In this document: positions 1 to 4,421 of the stretch, piece by piece
Layout: each line of letters opens with the position of its first letter
Position numbering within the stretch: position 1 is the stretch's first letter
DNA from: Actinomycetota bacterium
GTDB lineage: Bacteria > Actinomycetota > Actinomycetes > Nanopelagicales > Nanopelagicaceae
Assembly: GCA_947503395.1 (NCBI GenBank)
Contig: CANNDP010000032.1
Location: 1-10,034 of the forward strand
Length of the DNA stretch: 10,034 bases
Direction: 5' to 3'
The notes under the pieces: model-generated
What the model was told of the DNA's origin: nothing
Seen by the model: the letters and a program-made list of their open reading frames with translations, nothing else
Databases searched by the model: none
Program-made: the position numbers and the translations under genes

Positions 1-239
1 TTATCAATAGCGCAGAGCTACTTGATTGGCTCTCAGGGCTTAATGATTTAAGGCTTGCACTTGCGGTGCGACTTGGAATTGGCGAGGGCCGCAAAGAAGG
101 TATGAATATTGATACCAAGGCTATTCATAATAAATATGAGCTCATGTTAGAAAGTGATCCAATGAAAGCTGTCTACGCAGTTTATTCCTGGATCGGCTGG
201 CTTCAACAAGGCTTATTGGAAGAAATCTCACCAGAATAA
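1..239 (+). CDS. DUF2017 family protein, 3' fragment
   Basis: This open frame enters from the left edge (first full codon at base 3) and ends with TAA at 237-239, giving about 78 C-terminal residues. The visible part has the hallmarks of the actinobacterial DUF2017 family: an LLDWLSGLNDLRLALAVRLG segment near the start and a C-terminal YSWIGWLQQGLLEE helix. In Mycobacterium and many other Actinobacteria this gene lies just downstream of clpS and upstream of the murI-rph-rdgB block, and the same block follows here at 1339-3517, which supports the call. The biochemical role of DUF2017 is unknown; the clpS linkage is only a genomic association, and clpS itself would lie outside the window. The start and N-terminal half are missing because of the window edge, not because of a break in the gene. 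Confidence 0.78.
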   Translation, partial: INSAELLDWLSGLNDLRLALAVRLGIGEGRKEGMNIDTKAIHNKYELMLESDPMKAVYAVYSWIGWLQQGLLEEISPE

Positions 240-273
240 AAAAAATCAGGGCCCGGTTTCCCGAGCCCTGATT
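238..273 (-). terminator. Intrinsic terminator of the rhodopsin gene, usable in both directions
   Basis: A nine-base-pair stem (AATCAGGGC at 244-252 with GCCCTGATT at 265-273) can extend by CGG/CCG (254-256 with 261-263) around a short loop. Read on the minus strand it is followed by a run of eight T (complement of the A run 238-245), the classic Rho-independent layout for the rhodopsin gene ending at 290. On the plus strand the same hairpin lies directly after the DUF2017 stop but has only a broken pyrimidine tract, so it is a weaker terminator there. Confidence 0.85.
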
Positions 274-289
274 CCTACTTCTTTACTTC

Positions 290-1066
290 TTAGTGATCGT
301 CCTTCATTCCTTCAGCAATTGACTTCATGCGTGCGATCTTAAGAATTGTTAGACCGAATACGCACTTAGCTGCTACGTCAGCGATGGTGTAACCAACTTG
401 ACGTCCAACGAATGCTCCAGAGCTTGCTGCTCCGTCTGCATCGATGATTGGTAGGAGGTAGGCGATTGGATATACGCCCCATGTTGCAATCAGTAGAAGG
501 CGTAGGCGACCAATTGTGGCTGCAACTCCCTCAGGCTGACGATCTAGGGACTTACCAAGCTCTACGAATAGAACATAAAGGATGTAGAGGAAAGGAATTG
601 TGGAGAGAACGCCCCACATAATCTTCTCACCCTGGTCTGCAGAAACTTCTCCTGGATAACCAAGTGCGATCATTGCTGCTGATGCAGGAACGAGGCGTGT
701 GATTAGTGAGCGAGCTGCTTCTTTAGCAAGAGCTAATACTGCGATTACCTCAACAAGAAGTAGTGGCACGGTAAGGATCCAGTCAACATAGCGGTATCCC
801 TCGTTGAATGCCATTGAACTTACGTTGTAATCTGTTACAACTTCAAAGGTGCCTTCTTTTGTTGCATCCTTGAAAGAATCAAAGATTCTCAAGTAGTGAT
901 AAGCAGCAATGAAGGTAACCATTGATGAAAGAACAAGCGCGTTGCGATACTTAGGTAGAACGCGGTTCTGTGAAACCAAGGTATAGACGGTTGTTGCGAG
1001 CATGGATACAAGTCCAAAGGAGAGGATGTTGTAGACCGTGCTCCACTGAGATGCGTCTAGTTGCAT
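290..1066 (-). CDS. Actinorhodopsin, light-driven outward proton pump
   Basis: A 258-residue, seven-helix microbial rhodopsin of the actinorhodopsin / xanthorhodopsin-like group that pumps protons out of the cell when its retinal absorbs light. Approximate helices are 9-32, 43-62, 91-115, 120-137, 149-171, 186-208 and 221-245. Key residues: Schiff-base Lys234 (IADVAAKCVFG), counter-ions Asp95 and Asp230, Arg92, Thr99, and Glu106 as cytoplasmic proton donor, giving the D-T-E pump triad. Leu103 matches proteorhodopsin Leu105, implying green absorption. His57 is the likely partner of Asp95. Gly152 in helix E lies at the carotenoid-fenestration position. A longer helix B-C loop than in proteorhodopsin contains the acidic stretch around 63-90. 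The start is ATG at 1066 because GGAGG (1075-1079) sits 8 bases upstream; an in-frame TTG at 1087 would place that Shine-Dalgarno inside the gene. Retinal-synthesis genes are not in the window. The gene stands alone with its own terminator. Confidence 0.96.
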   Translation of the reverse strand: MQLDASQWSTVYNILSFGLVSMLATTVYTLVSQNRVLPKYRNALVLSSMVTFIAAYHYLRIFDSFKDATKEGTFEVVTDYNVSSMAFNEGYRYVDWILTVPLLLVEVIAVLALAKEAARSLITRLVPASAAMIALGYPGEVSADQGEKIMWGVLSTIPFLYILYVLFVELGKSLDRQPEGVAATIGRLRLLLIATWGVYPIAYLLPIIDADGAASSGAFVGRQVGYTIADVAAKCVFGLTILKIARMKSIAEGMKDDH

Positions 1067-1226
1067 TCGATAAGCCTCCGTGGGCAATTAGGTTTGCTCG
1101 ACTCAATTAGGGCCGAGCGGTCGCGTCTTCCGTAGACCCATATGAAGCCTCGGCAGATGCGATTAGGTGAAAGGGTGCTCGCTACTCACCGGTAATTCAA
1201 GCCACTTCTTCGGCAATTCTTAAGAA
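1067..1226 (-). promoter_or_regulatory. Long 5' leader of the rhodopsin gene with competing hairpins
   Basis: If transcription starts below the candidate -10 at 1227-1232, the rhodopsin mRNA has a leader of about 150 bases. On the minus strand segment 1118-1112 (GCTCGGC) can pair in two exclusive ways: its CTCGGC part with GCCGAG at 1154-1149 (enclosing a GGTC 1138-1135 / GACC 1122-1119 stem), or the whole segment with GTCGAGC at 1102-1096 (seven pairs, one G-U, nine-base loop CCTAATTGA). An upstream hairpin pairs GGTGA 1190-1186 with TCACC 1170-1166. Such competition suggests, but does not prove, a switching leader. It does not match any riboswitch class I can name. The pairings were found by eye, not by energy calculation. 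Confidence 0.35.
1075..1079 (-). promoter_or_regulatory. Ribosome binding site deciding the rhodopsin start
   Basis: GGAGG on the minus strand, eight bases before ATG 1066-1064. It selects this start over the in-frame upstream TTG at 1087. Confidence 0.85.
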
Positions 1227-1232
1227 ATATTA
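1227..1232 (-). promoter_or_regulatory. Candidate rhodopsin -10 element
   Basis: TAATAT on the minus strand matches the TAnnnT form of a -10 box. No convincing -35 hexamer lies 16-18 bases upstream, so the call is tentative. A perfect ten-base palindrome (TTCTTAAGAA, 1217-1226) follows immediately and would cover the start site of transcription. Confidence 0.35.
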
Positions 1233-1325
1233 GGTTTTTTTTAGGGCAAAACGGACATTATCTCAAGAGAAGATAAGAGACTTTTGGCATAGATAGAGAG
1301 GCTAAGCCCTATTGATAAGCACCTT

Positions 1326-1331
1326 TAGACT
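1326..1331 (+). promoter_or_regulatory. -10 element for a leaderless murI transcript
   Basis: TAGACT fits the actinobacterial TAnnnT -10 box and ends seven bases before ATG 1339, so transcription would begin at or next to the start codon. There is no Shine-Dalgarno before that ATG, which agrees with a leaderless mRNA. No clear -35 hexamer is seen. Confidence 0.5.
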
Positions 1332-1338
1332 TACTGCT

Positions 1339-2142
1339 ATGGCCGATAAGGATAGTTCAGCTCCGATTGGCATCTTTGATTCCGGCCTTGGCGGCCTAAC
1401 AGTAGCGAGAGCAATAATTGATCAGCTGCCTAACGAGGCCTTGATCTACTTTGGCGATACCGCGCGAGGCCCCTATGGACCTAGGCCCCTTGCTGAGGTC
1501 CGCTCCTTTGCCCTAGAAATTATGGACTCTCTAGTTAACGCTGGGGTTAAGGCAATTGTTATCGCCTGCAACACGGCGAGTGCTGCGATGTTAAGAGATG
1601 CTAGAGAGCGATATTCAATTCCAGTTATTGAAGTGATTCAACCTGCAGTTCGAAGAGCCGTTGCTGCAAGTAAGAGCGGCAAAGTTGGAGTTATTGGAAC
1701 CCAAACGACAATAGATTCCAAGGCTTATAACGATGCCTTTGCTGCAGCTCCTCACCTTGAGCTCACTGCCCTTGCCTGTCCTAAGTTTGTTTCATTTGTT
1801 GAAAGCGGGATGACCTCAGGAGATGAGGTAACCAAGGTTGCCCAGGAATATCTAGCGCCGCTAAAGGCAGCTGGGGTTGATACCTTGGTTTTAGGTTGCA
1901 CCCATTACCCGCTTCTTACCGGAGTCATTTCCTATGTGATGGGAAGTGAGGTCAACTTAGTATCAAGTGCGGAGGAGACAGCAAAAGAGCTCTATAAAGT
2001 CTTAGTAGAAAATTCACTTCTAAGAGTTGAGAAGAGAGCCCCAAGTCATCAATTCATTTCAAGTGGCGACACCGATACCTTTGCCCATCTAGCACGGCGC
2101 TTTCTTGGCCCTGAAGTTAACTTTGTTAAGGGTCAGATTTAA
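1339..2142 (+). CDS. murI: Glutamate racemase
   Basis: A 267-residue cytoplasmic enzyme that converts L-glutamate to D-glutamate for peptidoglycan stem peptides. It carries the family's two catalytic cysteines in IACNTASA (Cys77) and LGCTHYPLL (Cys187, followed by His189), and the N-terminal GIFDSGLGGLTV loop with Asp14. The length is normal for the family. I place the start at ATG 1339, which gives MADKDSS directly before the conserved loop. A TTG at 1312 is in frame nine codons earlier, with GAGAGG ten bases before it, and cannot be fully excluded. The ATG lacks a Shine-Dalgarno but has a TAGACT -10 box seven bases upstream, indicating leaderless initiation. The gene heads an operon with rph and rdgB (24- and 16-base gaps), the same order as in Mycobacterium but without the beta-lactamase-fold gene that often separates murI and rph there. 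Confidence 0.96.
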   Translation: MADKDSSAPIGIFDSGLGGLTVARAIIDQLPNEALIYFGDTARGPYGPRPLAEVRSFALEIMDSLVNAGVKAIVIACNTASAAMLRDARERYSIPVIEVIQPAVRRAVAASKSGKVGVIGTQTTIDSKAYNDAFAAAPHLELTALACPKFVSFVESGMTSGDEVTKVAQEYLAPLKAAGVDTLVLGCTHYPLLTGVISYVMGSEVNLVSSAEETAKELYKVLVENSLLRVEKRAPSHQFISSGDTDTFAHLARRFLGPEVNFVKGQI

Positions 2143-2166
2143 TTTAAATGAATGGAGAGTATCTAA

Positions 2167-2898
2167 GTGTCTGAGGTAAAACGCAGCGATAGCCGTAGCC
2201 ATGAGCAACTTCGACCAATTACCTTTGAGCGAAATTGGCTTAATAATGCTGAAGGCTCTGTACTAGTTTCATTTGGTAATACTCGAGTGCTATGCGTTGC
2301 CTCATTTACCCCAGGAGTTCCACGATGGTTAGTGGGAAGTGGAAAAGGCTGGGTGACTAGCGAATATGCGATGTTGCCAAGGGCCACACATAGCCGCTCA
2401 GATCGCGAGAGCGTCAAGGGAAAATTGGGCGGTAGAACTCAAGAGATCTCAAGATTAATAGGTAGATCACTTCGAGCAATTGTGGATTTCAAAGCTTTAG
2501 GTGAGAACACAATTGTTTTAGATTGTGATGTACTTCAAGCAGATGGTGGAACTAGAACAGCAGCAATTACTGGAGCATACGTTGCGCTAAGTGATGCAAT
2601 TTCTTGGGCGATGAAAGCAGGGCATATCGCTGGCAAATCACCACTAATTGGCTCAGTTGCGGCAGTTAGCGTAGGAATCATTGATGGTGAGCCAATGATT
2701 GATCTCTGTTATGAAGAAGATGTTAGAGCTCAGACTGATATGAATATTGTCTGCACCGGCGAGGGAAAGTACATTGAAGTTCAAGGAACAGCGGAGGGTG
2801 AACCATTTGATAGAGCCCTACTTGATAAGTTATTAGACCTTGGAGCAAATGGTTGTAAGCAGATTGCAGCGCTTCAGGCTCAAGCCCTTGCCAAATAG
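2167..2898 (+). CDS. rph: Ribonuclease PH
   Basis: A 243-residue phosphorolytic 3'-to-5' exoribonuclease that trims tRNA 3' extensions, using phosphate and releasing nucleoside diphosphates; it works as a hexameric ring in the cytoplasm. Recognisable blocks are the N-terminal RPITFERN, GWVTSEYAMLPRAT at 61-74, KLGGRTQEISRLIGRSLRA at 86-104 (Arg90 for phosphate), DCDVLQADGGTRTAAITGA at 119-137 (phosphate-binding G128-T129-R130), and the catalytic aspartate pair Asp179 and Asp185. Family length is about 240, so the gene is complete. It starts with GTG at 2167 preceded by GGAGAG (2154-2159) with a seven-base spacer. It is the middle gene of the murI-rph-rdgB operon, and the rph-rdgB pairing is common in Actinobacteria. 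Confidence 0.96.
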   Translation: MSEVKRSDSRSHEQLRPITFERNWLNNAEGSVLVSFGNTRVLCVASFTPGVPRWLVGSGKGWVTSEYAMLPRATHSRSDRESVKGKLGGRTQEISRLIGRSLRAIVDFKALGENTIVLDCDVLQADGGTRTAAITGAYVALSDAISWAMKAGHIAGKSPLIGSVAAVSVGIIDGEPMIDLCYEEDVRAQTDMNIVCTGEGKYIEVQGTAEGEPFDRALLDKLLDLGANGCKQIAALQAQALAK

Positions 2899-2914
2899 TA
2901 TTTAAAGTCGAAAG

Positions 2915-3517
2915 ATGAAAAAAACTCTAGTACTTGCAACTAGAAATAAAGGCAAAGTATTAGAAGTAGAGCGGATGCTAAAAATCTATGCCCCAGATAT
3001 TTCGCTTATCTCTATGGCAGATCTAGATATTGGCGATATCGAAGAGACAGGAAATACTTTTGAAGAGAACGCTCTTCTTAAAGCGCGCACAGTTACCCAG
3101 ATCTCAGGTCTTCCTGCCTTAGCTGATGACAGCGGGCTAGCAATAGATAGCCTTAACGGCGAGCCTGGAATCTACTCGGCTCGCTATAGCGGAATTCATG
3201 GTGATGATGCGGCAAACAATGCCAAGGTTTTAAGGCTGATGGAGGGGATAAGTGATAGAGCTGCATCATTTATCGCAGTCTTGGCACTTACCAGGCCCGA
3301 TGGACAGAGCATTATTTCAAGGGGTGAGCTAATGGGTCAGATAATTTTTAGCCCCAGCGGAGATCAAGGTTTTGGCTATGACCCAATATTTCAACCAACG
3401 GGCTTTAACATCACCACTGCGCAGATGAGCCCTGAAATCAAGGATTCAATTAGCCATAGAGGCAGAGCTCTAGCGCAAATCGCCCCAAAAATTTCACCTT
3501 TTCTCTCCCTTTCATAG
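2915..3517 (+). CDS. rdgB: XTP/dITP diphosphatase (RdgB/HAM1 family)
   Basis: A 200-residue enzyme that hydrolyses non-canonical purine triphosphates (dITP, XTP, ITP) to monophosphates plus pyrophosphate, keeping deaminated bases out of DNA and RNA. The family signatures are in order: substrate-binding LATRNKGKVLEVERML (7-22), ETGNTFEENALLKA (44-57), LADDSGLAIDSLNGEPGIYS (69-88) with Asp71 as the expected general base, FGYDPIF (153-159) and SHRGRALAQ (180-188). Length is typical. ATG 2915 follows rph by 16 bases with only a weak AAAG-type ribosome site, so translation probably depends on the preceding gene. The last few residues (FLSLS) are not conserved in the family. No U-run terminator follows; a ten-base palindrome AGTGCGCACT lies at 3526-3535. 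Confidence 0.95.
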   Translation: MKKTLVLATRNKGKVLEVERMLKIYAPDISLISMADLDIGDIEETGNTFEENALLKARTVTQISGLPALADDSGLAIDSLNGEPGIYSARYSGIHGDDAANNAKVLRLMEGISDRAASFIAVLALTRPDGQSIISRGELMGQIIFSPSGDQGFGYDPIFQPTGFNITTAQMSPEIKDSISHRGRALAQIAPKISPFLSLS

Positions 3518-3525
3518 CCGTTGAA

Positions 3526-3535
3526 AGTGCGCACT
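3526..3535. repeat. Ten-base perfect palindrome downstream of rdgB
   Basis: AGTGCGCACT sits nine bases after the rdgB stop and about 85 bases before the next gene. It lacks a T-run, so it is not a standard terminator. It could be an operator for the 3621 gene, but there is no direct support. Confidence 0.3.
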
Positions 3536-3546
3536 CGCAGGTAGGC

Positions 3547-3578
3547 TTGGAATAGAAAAGCGCGCTCCTAGTTAGATT
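3547..3578 (+). promoter_or_regulatory. Weak candidate promoter of the Lys-rich membrane protein gene
   Basis: TTGGAA at 3547-3552 could act as a -35 with TAGATT at 3573-3578 as -10, but the 20-base spacer is too long for a confident call; TAGTTA at 3569-3574 gives 16 bases but a poorer box. The 103-base gap after rdgB makes a separate promoter plausible. Confidence 0.25.
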
Positions 3579-3609
3579 ACTAAGAGTAAGTGCCCAAAGT
3601 TTTAGAGCG

Positions 3610-3615
3610 AAGGAG
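3610..3615 (+). promoter_or_regulatory. Strong ribosome binding site selecting a GTG start
   Basis: AAGGAG five bases before GTG 3621. It is the best Shine-Dalgarno in the window and fixes the start of the Lys-rich protein. Confidence 0.85.
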
Positions 3616-3620
3616 TAATA

Positions 3621-4370
3621 GTGGCGGCAAAGAAGAAAGCTTCTGCAAAGCGGCGCGTTAAGAAAGCCCCTGCAAAGCGCCCAGCGAAGAAAGCTGCGAA
3701 GAGAGTTATTAAGAAAGCAAGTAAGCGTGCGCCTAAGAAAGCCGCAGCTAAGCGCCCTGGAAAGAAAAGCGCGAAGAAAGCAAGCTCAAGAAATGATCTT
3801 TCAAAGATTGTAATTCCACCTGTTCCAACAAGAGGTGCAACTTCAGTTTCATCAACACCGGCTCCAGCAAAGAGTGCGAGCGCTCCTGCTGCGCAAGCCC
3901 CGGCAAAAAAGTCAAATAGCGTTCTATTTCTAGTTATTGCAGGAGTTGTCCTTCTAGCAATTTTTGCACTCACTAACTCATCAAGTGATGATGACGCAAT
4001 GCCAACTCCAACAGAGACAGTCTCTGAGGAGCCAAGTGCTGAACCATCAGAGAGTGAAAGTGAAGAGCCTGCGATCACAGCATATGAAGCTCCTACTGGC
4101 TTTGTTGCAATCAGAAATGCATCTGGGGGAGTAACACTTCGCTGGAAGGCATCTGCTGCAAGTGATGGATTAACTGGTTATGCCGTATCTGTCTCCTATA
4201 ACGCTGTTGACTTTGTTGAAGTTTCAACAGTTGGCGCCGATCAGCTCTCATTTGATATAGCACTTGCAAGTGATGAAGGCGGAACTCAGTTCCTACTGCA
4301 ATCTGTCTATTCAGATGGCACAAAAGTTGATGCTGCTAAGTTCTCACTGAAGGGCAAGTATCAGAACTAA
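3621..4370 (+). CDS. Single-pass membrane protein: Lys/Ala repeat tail, TM helix, Fn3-like domain (function unknown)
   Basis: A 249-residue protein that I cannot assign to a named gene. Residues 1-57 are Lys/Arg/Ala-rich repeats (KKAPAKR, KKASKRAP and variants), like histone-H1 or AlgP-type tails. Residues 58-98 are a Pro/Ala/Ser linker; 99-118 form one hydrophobic helix (VLFLVIAGVVLLAIFAL); 119-150 are strongly acidic (SSSDDD, then E/S/P-rich). Residues 153-246 resemble a fibronectin type III sandwich, with APTGFVAI, a GGVTLRWKA strand, and the YAVSVSY and FLLQSVYSDG strands. By the positive-inside rule the basic tail is cytoplasmic and the Fn3-like domain outside. The tail could bind DNA, RNA or acidic protein; this is inference. 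The start is GTG 3621 with AAGGAG five bases away. It has its own 103-base upstream gap and a strong terminator, so it is probably a single-gene unit. The Fn3 call rests on strand pattern only. Confidence 0.88.
   Translation: MAAKKKASAKRRVKKAPAKRPAKKAAKRVIKKASKRAPKKAAAKRPGKKSAKKASSRNDLSKIVIPPVPTRGATSVSSTPAPAKSASAPAAQAPAKKSNSVLFLVIAGVVLLAIFALTNSSSDDDAMPTPTETVSEEPSAEPSESESEEPAITAYEAPTGFVAIRNASGGVTLRWKASAASDGLTGYAVSVSYNAVDFVEVSTVGADQLSFDIALASDEGGTQFLLQSVYSDGTKVDAAKFSLKGKYQN
3633..3781 (+). repeat. In-frame AAGAAAGC codon repeats encoding the Lys/Ala tail
   Basis: AAGAAAGC occurs at 3633, 3660, 3687, 3711, 3735 and 3774, with spacings of 27, 27, 24, 24 and 39 bases, all multiples of three. The units between vary around GCNAAGCGNCC. 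This looks like a coding repeat grown by duplication, not a separate DNA element. Confidence 0.75.
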
Positions 4371-4381
4371 TTAAATTACTA

Positions 4382-4421
4382 AAAGAGACCGCTTCTTAAA
4401 AAAAAGAGAGGCGGTCTTTTT
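4382..4421. terminator. Bidirectional intrinsic terminator between convergent genes
   Basis: AGACCGC at 4386-4392 pairs with GCGGTCT at 4411-4417, and the stem can lengthen inward (4393-4397 with 4406-4410) and outward through A/T pairs. The plus strand reads into T4417-T4421, terminating the Lys-rich gene; the minus strand reads into TCTCTTTTAG, terminating the acyltransferase gene. The T run at 4420-4421 also forms part of the acyltransferase stop codon. Confidence 0.88.

Noticed and set aside
1067..1087. Longer rhodopsin start at an in-frame TTG (1087)
   Set aside because: It would put the clear GGAGG ribosome site inside the coding region, while ATG 1066 sits eight bases after it.
1312..1338. 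murI start at TTG 1312 with GAGAGG ten bases upstream
   Set aside because: Spacing is long, the extra nine residues are not family-like, and ATG 1339 has a -10 box placed for leaderless initiation. Not fully excluded.
2163..2417. Minus-strand open frame inside rph
   Set aside because: It lies antisense to the strongly conserved first third of RNase PH and its protein has no recognisable domain.
3633..3781. CRISPR-like repeat array
   Set aside because: Units are only eight bases, spacers are 16-31 bases and similar to one another, and everything stays in one reading frame coding Lys/Ala.
3602..4078. Minus-strand open frame, Ala/Phe/Leu-rich with apparent membrane segments
   Set aside because: It is the complement of the Lys/Ala codon repeats (AAG/GCN read as CTT/NGC), which creates hydrophobic composition. 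The plus frame has a strong ribosome site and a sensible domain order.
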